Part shown: positions 25,060 through 36,228 of the stretch, piece after piece
Numbering within the stretch: position 1 is the stretch's first letter
How the letters are laid out: every line of letters begins with the position of its first letter
Assembly: GCA_029706075.1 (NCBI GenBank)
Contig: JAINUG010000004.1
Coordinates: 1,156,547 to 1,220,546 of the forward strand
DNA length: 64,000 bases
Source of the DNA: Aldrovandia affinis
Lineage: Eukaryota > Chordata > Actinopteri > Notacanthiformes > Halosauridae
Direction: 5' to 3'
Notes under the pieces: model-generated
What the model saw: only the letters and a program-made list of their open reading frames with translations
Database searches by the model: none
What the model was told of the DNA's origin: nothing
Translations under genes and position numbers: made by a program

Positions 25060-26329
25060 ACAGAGTTCAGCGATTACAATCGGGTGCTGATTCCTAAGAA
25101 ACCGGGACACCAGCTGCTTACTTAAAAAGACCAGCTCCACAACCTGAATGATAATGATTTTTTTTTCGGTCTCCATGGTGGCACGCAACTCTGAACAATC
25201 AACCATTCTGGTCATGGAGACCAGTTTGCCCTGCAATAACCTGGTAATGCCCTGAGCTGCAGTGAAACAGCTCACTCACACAAGCTGGGATGGGACCACC
25301 AGTTAATATTCATGTAGAACTGTAACCAGTTTTCACATACTGGATTTAGAATTGTAGTCTCAATTTTGTGCCCAGAATTTATTCTAGAAAATAAAAAAGT
25401 GTATATTTATTTTAATACTCTATTTTTTTAAAGTCTGTCTATTGACAAGCACTATAAACAAAAATGACAGACGGCATCGGCAGTTGTGGTAGCAAACGGC
25501 AGTTGTGGTACCAAATGAATGTTGGAATACTAGAAATGTAACTAGCGTGCCTATGGAGATGGCGATAGTCATTGAAAATCCTGCTTCATAGCAAAAACGA
25601 CCCAAGTGATTGATTTAAAATATGTTTATTTTCATAATCTTTACAGATTTATCTAGTCAACTAATATAGACATTGGGGTGATGCCTTGAAATCCTGCCCC
25701 AAAGTCTTCATTCACAATTTCTGTTCACTTTTAAGTAAAAGATCCACCAGCTTCACTCAGCTTGTCCCCACGTCTTATAGTTCAAAAAAACGCCAATTCA
25801 TACCGTAAAATTAAAAACCCACTGGAGCAAATTAAGTTAAAAATATGCAGGACTGATGTTTTTTGGTGCGTGGCGGTTGAATGGAATTCTATGAGATTAG
25901 GCTGAGAGATACGTTATAATTAAACTTGCTGGAAGGCCCATCCCAAGGTATTTCGATGCATAGTGAAGTTACTCCATTCACTTGCCTCCCCGAGGAACCA
26001 CTGTCAATGTGTCATAGCTGTACAAGCCTCTCGCCTGGTGCTCAGCAGTTCAACCTCTCCTTATTAACCTGTCTTTCAGAGGGGCATGCCAGGAAACACA
26101 GAGACATGGACCCTTGACTGCATATCAAAATGTCTGCAGGCCCGTGTCCCGCATATCTTCCAGCTCCAAACCCTATTGTATAGACTTAATACATGGCTCT
26201 GTCACCAGACTCGGGCAGTGCTCGCATACATGACAAACATCGTAAATATACCCGCTGTACGTATGCCAGATTCTGTATTCATAAACAACATCATCATATC
26301 TCTGTCATTCGCCGTAGCTGTGTTTTAGT
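25060..26329. other. 5' UTR/upstream lingo1 sequence
   Basis: Upstream of the start segment on the minus strand. The first 200 bases are probably partly exonic. The remainder is unique AT-rich sequence without another gene. A local direct repeat, GGCAGTTGTGGTA, occurs twice near 25479-25510. Confidence 0.4.
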
Positions 26330-26560
26330 GGGCTAACTCCATGGGTGCATACATAAGGCCTATACATGCTCGAGCGACTGCAACGCAACATCCTCTGCAA
26401 CGTTGCGTTGATGTTGCAGAGGGTGTTGCAGAGGATGTTGCGTACCTAGCACAAAAATCAAACTCGCAACATGTCCTGTAGATGTTGCACAGCATTGATT
26501 GGTTGGTTAGCGAATGGATGAGCTGTCATGGTCATAGTTAATCGAGCTAGTACATCATTT

Positions 26561-26618
26561 TTTTACATTTTACATTTTAAGCATTTAGCAGACGCTTTTA
26601 TCCAGAGCGACATCCAGA
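26561..26618 (-). mobile_element. L2-type tail fragment
   Basis: TTTAAGCATTTAGCAGACGC followed by TTTTATCCAGAGCGAC. On the minus strand the hairpin reads GCTCT-GGATA-AAAGC. Confidence 0.65.
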
Positions 26619-27020
26619 TTAGGGGAGAAAGATAAAAGCAGCGATTTTTTTAATTCTGTGAAAAGACCATCCTTCATTTCCCTTAATACATTAAAATTAT
26701 TTTCAAGAGTTGTCTGCTGGTTCCTTTGTTCCACGTGAATTTACTCTATTATTTTAATGCTATAAAGGTGAGTTGCTCGCACACAAGCTGCTTTCATGGT
26801 TTTAAAGTCTATTGTACTGACAGTACATTAAACTCTGAGATTCTGCAAACAATGAACAATCGACTGTGGTCTTCACGCCGTTCTAAATTATATATTTAAG
26901 GTTGGAAATATCCAGATGTTTTGTGTTGTGCTTTAGATTACATATAAATGTAGCATGTCACTACAACACCTTAATATGCAGAATATTCAACTAACAAAAC
27001 AAAGAAAGAGCAGGGTGCAT

Positions 27021-27170
27021 ATACATTTTTTTAAAGCATATAGCAGATGCTCTTATCCAGAGCGATTTACTAGATGTGCATTAATACATGGTAAGGACAA
27101 TCATAGTTCACACAAGAGATCAGTGAAGTAATACAGCGATAGACATCATTGTTGGCAGCTGCATACAATG
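27021..27170 (-). mobile_element. L2-type LINE tail, unbroken copy
   Basis: Same sequence as 577-694 plus 1073-1170 joined through a single AGATC. It supplies the reference for the nested insertion at 695-1067. Confidence 0.75.
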
Positions 27171-27466
27171 ATATATATAGAGCAACAACTGTATATATCT
27201 ATGTCAACGTTAGCTAAGCAAAACTATCGATATCTAGCTAGCTAGCCAAATAAAGCTCGCTAACAGTAGCTAACGATATAGATAGCTAGCATAATTTGTT
27301 CAACACGGTATAAAATGAACCAGCTTCAGGAAGTGTAAGGACAACATCTTGTGTAGGTTGCGCAGAAGTATGTATTGCCAAGTGCTCTGCAACATGTTGC
27401 AGAGGAATGTCGCGTCGCAGTCCCGTTGCTTATGCAGAAGCATGTAGAGGCCTATAGGGTTAGCTC

Positions 27467-30400
27467 AAAAACAGAGCACTTGGATTTCATACAGTCGCTA
27501 CACCTTCACAAGCTCACAGGTAAAAACTAAGGAACAGAAAGAGGACAAAGCAGGCATAATTTGGGGAGTATTACACTTTTATTTCTTATGTATCGGTGTC
27601 TGATTGAACAGGAAGGACCTAAACATGAGTCATGGCAAGTGGTGTCTTTGTCTGTGCCTGATCATAAGTTGTGCATGCGTAACTCCACTGGAAGGGGGAG
27701 ATACTGATTCACAGCACAAATGTACATGTTTTAATGCTTTTATGTGTCCCCTGGGTCTATGTTGTGGGAACAGATTGGGTAAAGGAGGTAAGAATATTGT
27801 TGTGTGGCAGGCGGAGGCCCAAGCTAAGGGAAATGTATCTGTAAGTATTCAATTGTTAGCCATGCTCCCGAGATTGGTATATGGACTGGTCTGAGGGGAG
27901 GGGCTAACAACTGAAAAGGGAGAGCCCCAGTAGTTTGGTGGGTATGTGATTAGGAGGGCAAGTGAGTGCAGCAGCTTGGGGGAAAGGAAAGTGTAGATTG
28001 GGCTTATGGAGTATTGTGTATATATGTATACATATCTGTATATAATAGACATAGACACTCTTTGTTTTGTGTATTTTTTTTCCCACTTCATTTTCGGAGT
28101 TTTCGTGTTTGCGGATTTGTGTTGTCATTGGGAACGGTAACACTGTACATTTTAAATCACCATTGCGCTCACGTGCTATTGCGGCTGTGCCATTGTTTAT
28201 TTCATGAGACTGAAGTGCCTTCGCAGCCTGCACTACCCATACCCGGGGACGGGGTGTGACACACGTACATGTAGCACTTGTTTCGAAAAGCAACTACTGA
28301 CTCGTAAGTGGACCAATACTCCAGGTTCGGTAAGAGTGGTTAAGAAATAACGAGACCAGGATATAGAAAATAGAACTTGAAAATGTATTTGAAGGGATCA
28401 GTATAAAATAAAGAATTGTTTGAATCACCATATCAACAAGCAATAAATGTTTTGAATGACAATATCACAGGCCATACACAAGTTCACATGACATCATTAA
28501 ACCTGGTGTAACCTCCTTAAAATAGTGATCACACTCTCTTTTTATTAATTGAATTATCCGTGAGGTGAGTTTACTCTAGGTTTTTTTGCTTCCTATTTGA
28601 CATCTGTTTTGTATATTTATAAAGTATTTCCCTTTATTTACTTCAACAGCTTATGCATGAATAATATATGTATGTATTTTATTTTTATTAATAAGGTTTT
28701 TATCTATCACTTATTTGTTACTATTTATTCAGCTATGATTTACTCAATAGTTCTAGAGAGGTATTTTAATAATAATTGTATTATATTATTTTAATATCCC
28801 AACGGATGAGTATGGTTTAAATTCTAATCAACCCCCCTTAAAGGTCAGATCCTTCAATCATCCAATCCAATTTAACACCTGTATAATAACATTATCAAAC
28901 CATTCAGTTCAATATACACACACAATTAGTAGGTCAATCAAAATACAGCTTTTTAAAACGTGGAAAAGAAAGGAAAATAAAATAAAATGTCCCTTCAGTT
29001 TGCAATGGCGAAGTGCTCCTTTAACTGGTGAAAGTTCCTTTAACTTGCAGAAGAGAATGAAAGCTCATTCCTTCGCCCTCAGTAGGAAGTCAAATAACAC
29101 AATTTGGTCATTCCGATCACTCCAGGGTATGGCTCGGCACCTCTGACGCACAGAGGAAATCCAGCTCTGATCCGCCGCTCGTTCTTGCATCGGCTGATCT
29201 GAGACCAGCGCAGAACAAACGATACAAAAAAAAAACAGCCTGGGGGTACCAGGCAATTAATTACTAAACAGTGTCTTAACTAGTTACTCTTATCATTAAC
29301 CACATAACCATACAGTAAACCATATCAAACATATTTATCTATCTGTAGTACTTTTCCCAAATCACTTCAAGTGAACATTTCGATCACTCTTGTGCACATA
29401 TTTAACCGTAGCTTTAGCTAACAGAGGGCAGCATTACGCCGTCTTCAACACAAGGACACATTTCTTTCACAAAATTTTCATGAAATGGCCGCCATTTGCA
29501 TCTCCGCTCACGTTCAAATAACGTTAGCTTAATTAAACCAGCAACCATGAAATAACACTCCCAACTGTAAAGTTACAAACCAAAACCATTTCCTTTCTCA
29601 TTCCAGTGCACAATCGTCATTTTTGCAATGCATAAACTTTGTTTCCATAATGTACATGTCCCCACATTCTACACCTAGCTAGCAATCGTTTTACAAGCTA
29701 ATGCTATGCTATCAAGCACATTTTCTCACAGCTAACATGTTAGCTACATATATTACTCACCGCCCAATCGTATTCTAAACCATGCTCGCTGCAAACTCCA
29801 CTCTCATTTGCATAGACAAGCATGTGCTCTCCTCCAAAACCTGTGATGAGACTGTCAGCTTTACACTGTCACTGTGGGCAGCCCCATTGACCAACGTGAC
29901 ATGGAAAATCCCTCCCTCCCTGGGCGATGCTACCACTTTTGGATACTTATGCATCGCCCTGTGGGGCTGCTGGCCACAATCGGCACTGCTACGGTCTGGA
30001 TTCAAAACCAGGGCTCATCCACACAATAGAACAGTGCCTTAACAGAATGAGCCTCCCAGCAGCCCAAACCATATTTAATTACGAGAATGGCTGCTGGCTA
30101 TAGCCCCTATAATCACAATTGTTAGGTGTAAGAATTAGGACACAATGGTTCATAGGTCACTACTTTAAAAAAAACTTTAAAAAACTTGGGGGGCCATGAA
30201 ACATTACCACGTCAACAATATCACTATTGAATATACAGCTTTATGAAAGTGCCTCTCTGAAAGAATAATACTTCTGAGTAGTTTCATTGGCTGGGGAAAG
30301 GATATAGTTTGTGCTTTTGGCGTTGCTCCAGGTGTTTCTTAAATATTTGATGATTTCTTACATCCTCAGGTAAGCAATTAGTCTCAGGCCCAAATTCCAC

Positions 30401-30573
30401 TGACATCAATAAATTTAATCATGTGAGCAACTAAATGCATTCCGTGCTGGAAAACAGTTTCAATGGCAAAAATGTGGAGAAATTACCATTGGCAGTTGGT
30501 CAGTTTGGAAGCGGAATTAACGTTTGCTCCAACAGCAAACTGACCAGACTAGCTACAAGCGACTAGCCATCTA
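27467..30573. other. Intergenic, no gene seen
   Basis: Mostly unique AT-rich sequence. 27600-28260 ends GACGGGGTGTGACA and has a U-rich segment, reminiscent of a fish Gypsy-type solo LTR, but I cannot define its left end or a target duplication. A Cys-rich 96-codon frame at 27604-27894 has no ATG at its upstream edge and is not called. Confidence 0.35.
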
Positions 30574-31096
30574 CAGGTAACTGCCTAAATAAAAAAAACA
30601 CTTGAGTAAAGAAGGGTTCTGGTGGTTCTGTTATGGCATGGGGTGCATTTTCCTGGCGTGGTTTAGGTTCACTCAACCCCTTAGAAGGGCGCAAGGTAAA
30701 TGACAATAAATACAAAGCCGTTCCGAATTATCACCTTCATCCTATGGTGAAGTATTTCTATTCTGATGGGAGTGGTCTCTTCAGGATGACAATGCCCATC
30801 CACAGGGCACAAGTAGTCACTAAATGGTTTGATGAGCATGAAAATGATGTAAACCATATGCCATGGCCATTTCAGTCACCAGATCTCAACCAAATTGAAC
30901 ACTTAAGGGAGATTCTGTAACAGCGCCTAACAAGTTCATTTCTCATGGGGAAATGGTGTTGCATCCCTCCAATAGAGTTCCAGACACTTATAGAATCTAT
31001 GTCAAGGTGCATTGAACCTGTTCTGGTGGCTCGTGGTAGCCCAACACCGTATTATGACACTTAATGTTGGTGTTACCTTTTTTTGGCAGTTACCTG
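30574..31096 (+). mobile_element. Internally deleted Tc1-like transposon
   Basis: Precise ends: CAGGTAACTGCC at the left and GGCAGTTACCTG at the right, flanked by TA at 30572-30573 and 31097-31098. From 30619 it encodes the C-terminal half of the transposase (V-M-A-W-G-A-F-S-W-like start, R-M-T-M-P, W-F-D-E-H-E-N-D, S-P-D-L-N-Q-I-E-H-L), then a stop at about 30920. The DNA-binding half is deleted. In the D-D-N motif region, R-M-T-M replaces the usual Q-D-D-N, so it is catalytically dead. Confidence 0.9.
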
Positions 31097-33333
31097 TACT
31101 TATTCATCAAACATGCAGCTTCTGAAAAGAATGTGTTTCAGGCTCATTTAAAAAAAATACTGTTAGCTGCTTACATAATTAAAATATATATTTTGATTGC
31201 ATAGTACAAACCATCTTTTAAGAGCCTGATGTATCTGGTAGAATGAGACAATTCTATTTTACAGTTCTTAACTGCCCACACATAAATATGAATATGTTTG
31301 GAGGTGTCCCATATGGTGAATCTGAATCACCTTATAAAATGCAATCAGTGTTTTATAAAGAATTCTTGTTTTTCTTTCTTTTCTTTTGGATCGAGAACAC
31401 CAGGTCCTTTCCACCAATCACGATTACCATAATTTAAAGGTCAGATTCTCAAATACGTCTTATCGTCGCCTCGCAGGGATGTGGTCTTAATGCGATTCTT
31501 CTTCGCAATCAGCATGCCAGCATGTTCTTGGAGAAATGCATTAATTGCATCAAGGTACCCAAATAGAGGGAGGCTAAGAGAGAGAGATAGAGAGAGAGAA
31601 AATGACCTCGATTTCTTTATGCAAATATATTAGAGGGGAGCAAATACTAGTGTGCTGGTGGACTGAGGCCCCCTCTAAAGCTGATTTTTGGAGTGAGGCT
31701 TCAGGAAGCATGTAATGGATGAAGAAACCACATGCTGTCAATCGGTGAGTCGTGTTGACCAACCCTAACACATTTTGCTCTATACAGTGGTTTATGAAGC
31801 CTTGCTCTTCCACCAACACCATTGTGACACAGCAACTGCTCAGCTGCTGGATCTTCATTGTTTTGGTTTCCGTAGCGATCGATGATGTAAGTACAACAAA
31901 GTAAAAGTAATTAGCTGAAAGTGTGCTGGTGATTGGACACATGCAGATGTTTCAATAAGCCAATTATGTTGGTTCATCTGGTCTTTGCTGTCATCTGGTG
32001 ATGTTTTACTTCTCCTAATTATTCATTTAGTATAACACAATAATGATAATACAAATTGGTCAGAATATACTTGTTTATTTTTATTTTTCATTTCATTATT
32101 CATATTATTTATCACGTCTTCGTTTACAAGACTAAATGCCAAATGAGGAACACTACATGTAACTGGAATACAAAAGCAACATTCATAACGTGAAGTTATG
32201 ACTTACATTTCCGATAATGCAGTAGAGTTGGTTTGGATAGAGGTATTTAATTGTGTACTTGTACTGCACTTCAATTTCTCTGCAAAGCAGAACATAAATC
32301 CTGACTGTTGTGTAGGAAAATAAAACAGAACTGTCAATTAATATACAAAGATTTATTGCATAGATTTTGAACCGTTACATGATTCAATCCATACTATGCA
32401 ATCTCTAATTCTCACTATTACATTGCTGGAGACGGTCCTAAAACTTGCAGAAACACTTCTCATCCTTTCCCTTTCCTTAAAATCCTAAAATTAAGGAGAA
32501 CCCTTTAATCTTTACCAGTTGGATTTATCTTTTACTTTTTGCAGTCCACATTATTCCTGTGGCCATATTAAACAATGACCATTGATCTCAGGTGACTTCT
32601 GCAATCAAAGTTATTGCTGTGTTTCCTCATCTTGCTTCAACAATAATAAAAAAAAAGTTAATCGTTCCAATATAACACAAGCGACCCATTGCAACAAATA
32701 CTTAACTACACCTTTTTAAAAAGAAAAACCACCTCTGATTCGGTTCAACCAAAAAGATTGAGAAAGGAATGGCCATTGAATTACCTATTGAAGGCATTTC
32801 TGCCTTTCGTCTCTGTACTGTCGTAGATAGTTAAACACCTGTGATCTCAAAGAGAGCCTTCTTAAGCTGCTGACGGCTGTGTTCACACAAAGTGTTAGAG
32901 CCCTTAGCCAACAACACGGAGGCTGAGCGCCATTAGTCAGCATTGTGTCTAATCCCCTGGGGAGGGACGTCCAGGGCTGCTCTGTCCCATTTGCATGGCT
33001 GTGGAGGTCCGCCTCGCAAAACACTGGACTGCATCTTTGCCCCGCCCCAACAAATTACACTGCAGTGGGCCTGAACTGCTGTTTCACACCCCCTATTTTT
33101 CTCCCAATTGGCCTTTGGTATACATTTTTGTAACAATTTTTCCTCACTTTTTTTTCTCTTCAATTAGGAATCATAAATTGTCTCACAAGGCACTCCTGTG
33201 GCCCCTGCAGCCTGAGGAATAAGCCCCGCATCTCCTCCTAATATTATATTATATTATATATTACAATATTCACTCTACAGGCCACACAGTGCAACAGGAG
33301 TGGTAATGCTGATCAGAGGGCGGTATATCTGGG
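31097..33333. other. Intergenic, no gene seen
   Basis: Unique sequence. Short AG run near 31580-31600. No coding frame of note. Confidence 0.45.
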
Positions 33334-33554
33334 ATGGTAGTGTAGTATAATGATTAGGGAACTGGGCTTGTAACACAAAGGTTTCAGGTTTGATTCCCAG
33401 GTGGGACATTGCCATTGTACCATTGAGAGGGGTCCTTAACCTGAATTGCTTCAGTAAATATCCAGCTGTATAAATCGATAGTATGTAACGTAAATGTGAA
33501 ACTGTAAGTTGATCTGGATCTGGATCTAGAGTGTCTGCTAAATACCTGTAATGC
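33334..33554 (+). mobile_element. tRNA-derived SINE with L2-type tail
   Basis: A box TAGTATAATGATTAGGGA, B box GGTTTGATTCC, a body with GTAAATATCCAGCTGTATAA, and a 3' end GTGTCTGCTAAATACCTGTA. The GGATA hairpin is disrupted by a small duplication (GGATCTGGATCT). The layout is like the eel UnaSINE1/UnaL2 pair. Confidence 0.85.
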
Positions 33555-33849
33555 ATCCCTCACTGATGACAACTGGTACTGTGTTTTATCTCTCAGTGAT
33601 GACAACCGGTACCCTGTGGGCACCTGCCATGTTATTAGAGGGAACTAGTGCAGCAGTAATCCAAGTAACCATGGCTTAATTGACCCTTCGCTAAACCACG
33701 CCCCAAAATGCAGACTGGCCAATCACAGCGCAGTATTTGACAGACTCCGACAGAGGTCCGACAGTTTTTGGCTGCACTCCATTGACTTTGATGGAAAAAT
33801 TTGAGATTTTCTTCATTTTCAAGCTGGTTTTGTGGATTTTTAGCTAATT

Positions 33850-34215
33850 ATGGTTAAACGTTGTGCCTGGGGCACTCGTTACCCAGAGAGGTTGGAAGGA
33901 GATATACGTTTTTTTTCCTTTACAAAACCAAAATCAAATCCTGAAAAGTGTTAGCCAGCTAAGCTAACGTGGCTACGGTCTGGATATACAGCTCCGGGTT
34001 GCAATGTTGGTAAAGTTAGACTAAATGTTAGCTTTGTTATTCGTGATCCAGCCAGCTTGCTAACATTAAGATGTTACAGTCAAGCTCTAAAAAACCTGTG
34101 GGTAACGTTACCTTGATGTCAAAATGTAATACTATTTTTTCATGACTATTTCAGCACTTTGTCAATGGGAAGCCCAGTCCCGAGTACCCAAATCTTGTGG
34201 AGGACTGGGCTGACA
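33850..34215 (+). pseudogene. THAP-domain transposase remnant
   Basis: Starts M-V-K-R-C-A-W-G-T, then R-Y-P-E-R-L-E-G and F-T-K-P-K-S, the usual opening of a fish THAP zinc finger (C2CH, DNA binding). The second zinc cysteine appears deleted between G-T and R-Y. An in-frame TAG lies at 33952-33954. A donor GTAAAG at 34010 and acceptor TTTCAG at 34154 bound a short intron. The second exon reads H-F-V-N-G-K-P-S-P-E-Y-P. The catalytic domain is absent. Confidence 0.75.
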
Positions 34216-34370
34216 CACTGCTGATACTTTTTGCTTTACAGAGGTCCAGGGTATGGAGCTACCTGTGGAGCTAACCAGAGTAATGTCGTTACAGCACACT
34301 ATAGGCTACTAATGTTACGTTAGTTAGCTAATGCTAGCTAACTTACTACTGAATGTAACGTTATATAGGC

Positions 34371-34679
34371 CTACTGCTTTTGCTTTTTAATGATTGTAAT
34401 AGTGAATAGAGACCTACCCAGCTTTACAGGAAGAGTGTTGCTCCTTAATGTCGTTGTCCTCTGTCTCAATCGCCAGGTGATGCGGTGGTTCACTTTTACT
34501 CTGATCTTAATTTTTTTTACGTCATTTTGTTGCTGAGTCAGTGTGATATCTTGAATATAACCTTCAAATGCATATTGTAGACCCTTCTGTCTGCTTCTAT
34601 CTGAAATCGCTTTTTCTATTTTCCAAAAATTGGACAATATTTCTCTAGGGAGTGCAGTTAGCGACAGTGGGAGCGCCAT
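34371..34679 (-). pseudogene. Second transposon-encoded frame, antisense
   Basis: A 102-codon frame with a real ATG (M-A-L-P-L-S-L-T-A-L-P), 68 bases inside the right terminal repeat and pointing toward the THAP remnant. Q-Y-A-F-E-G-Y-I-Q-D-I resembles the N-terminal part of uncharacterised fish proteins that carry a SWIM-type zinc finger; this is from memory and unverified. A GTAGGT donor-like site near 34420 suggests it was the first exon of a spliced gene now lost. Confidence 0.4.
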
Positions 34680-34751
34680 GCTGGCTCCGAAAGCTTGATG
34701 GACTTAGCAACAGTAACTAAGGGGGGCGTGGTTTAGCGAAGGGTCAATTAA

Positions 34752-36038
34752 ACCCATGCTACCTCCGGTGGGACAAAGCCCATTTATCCCACTGCAGGAC
34801 AAAGCCAATTGGTCCTGGTCATGGAGTCACAATAGAAGGTTCTAGAGGCATAAAGCTGAGATGTCATAAAATTGATCCATAAGGAACAGTTAAGATGAAG
34901 TGTGCCTTGCTTTTTTTCTCACCGACCCACGCTTGTTGTTCAGTGGTCCAGAAACCTTCTGCTTGGTATGTATCTGATGGAGTCGCGAACTTGCAGGAGC
35001 CACCTAATACGGAGTGAGAAGGACCACTGATTCATCTCTGGACGAGATGCCTCGGCTTAACCAATGAGCCGCCAGGGAAGAGTTATGACACCGGGGGCGC
35101 CGTAAAGTGCCAAGGCCTCGTGCCTGGCTGCCGTGGGCAACCGCGGTTGCAGTGCGCTTTCCTCTGCTGTTTTACCCGCCACTGGGCCGGGTCCGTTATT
35201 ACACCGGGGTGTCACGAGTACTGGCTTTATGGATTTTTCATTTGCCGGCTGAATTGCGGCAGGAAGGTGACCTGCGTGTCATTGTGGGCAAGATGCGGAT
35301 CAGCAGAGGCGGGCTGGCTTAGGCCGGCTTGATATGACCAGCCTTAAATCCCAGCTAACGTCGGACAGATGGGCCACAAAGATGTAATCCCGGAGAAGGA
35401 GCCGCCTGCAGAAAACTAGGGGGGCGGCACCCCTGGCGGAGAGCAGCTGTTCCAGCAAGCGTCACCCACGGCTCTGCGTAGCGTCCAACTGAACCTCACC
35501 TTCATCCCCGGCCCTACACCTGCCACGCCCCCCGACCCTACACCTACCACACCACTGCTCGTCTCACCTAGGAGCTGTGGCTCCCAACATTCCACACAGC
35601 CCTTTCATACAAAATACAATATAACAATCCTGTATCACATTGTCCAACATAATCGAATGTACAGCACGTATAATCTTTTTTCATAGATATAATCTTTTCA
35701 TCCTCAAAATATTTCTGCCTTACCACATGTTACAGCTGTATTGATACCAATATAATCTAATATACATGTAATCTCATAGTTGCCATAACAATATGAGTGT
35801 AATCAAATATTAATGGAATGTAATAGATAATGTAATATTACAGGAATTAATATCCTTTCCAGGGAGTTTGTGGCCATGAAAACCGAATTCCCCAGTGCAG
35901 CCGCTGCTCTGTGTGAGCATCTGCTCTACGTCTGGTAGCAAACAGACAGAAGATGTACCTGTAACATTCTGCCATTGTTTTCCATCTGTTCAACATGTCA
36001 TGCAGGACGCTCTGAAAACAAGAAAGTTTGCCTGAACA
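34752..36038. other. Intergenic, partly GC-rich
   Basis: 35060-35520 is distinctly GC- and CpG-richer than its surroundings, without a recognisable gene. It could be a decayed repeat or a regulatory block. The rest is AT-rich. Confidence 0.35.
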
Positions 36039-36228
36039 TTACATTACAGGCATTTAGCAGACACTCTTACATAGTTTACACACCTTCATATCCAGCTGTA
36101 TATTAACTTAAGCAATTCAGGTGAAGTACCTTGCTCAAAGGTAATATGGCAGTGCCCCACCTGGGGTTCAAACCTACAACCTTTGCGTCACAAGCCCAGT
36201 TCCCTAACCATTATACTACACTACTGCC
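36039..36228 (-). mobile_element. tRNA-derived SINE with L2-type tail
   Basis: Reverse orientation copy: AGTGTAGTATAATGGTTAGG A box and GGTTTGAACCC B box on the minus strand; internal CAAGGTACTTCACCTGAATT; tail CTGCTAAATGCCTGTAATG. The hairpin is eroded. Confidence 0.88.

Larger units (their letters stand above)
26330..27466. mobile_element. Probable non-autonomous DNA transposon with inverted ends
   Basis: The left end (GGGCTAACTCC..., then CTACAACATGC-like sequence and GCAACATCCTCTGCAAC) reappears in reverse complement at the right end (GAGCTAACCCTA..., CTACATGC, then CGACATTCCTCTGCAAC), about 80 aligned bases with gaps. No transposase sequence is visible. Two L2-type tails (26561-26618, 27021-27170) lie inside, apparently later insertions. 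Superfamily unknown. Confidence 0.5.
33680..34747. mobile_element. Kolobok-like DNA transposon (THAP type), TTAA target
   Basis: Perfect outer inverted repeats TTGACCCTTCGCTAAACCAC plus GCCCC at both ends, flanked by TTAA at 33676-33679 and 34748-34751. TTAA duplication together with a THAP-domain gene fits the Kolobok superfamily. The interior holds two opposed gene remnants (33850-34215 plus, 34371-34679 minus). The conserved termini suggest fairly recent mobilisation in trans. Confidence 0.82.

Noticed and set aside
21500-25290. Similarity of 21525-21560 and 25178-25200 (GTGGCACG...) as a duplicated exon
   Set aside because: Match is short and decays at once; likely chance.
27604-27894. 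Cys-rich frame with a signal-peptide-like start
   Set aside because: No ATG at its edge; the internal ATG product has no family match I know and the region may be an LTR.
35060-35520. GC-rich block as a gene
   Set aside because: Only short frames, none recognisable; left as unassigned.
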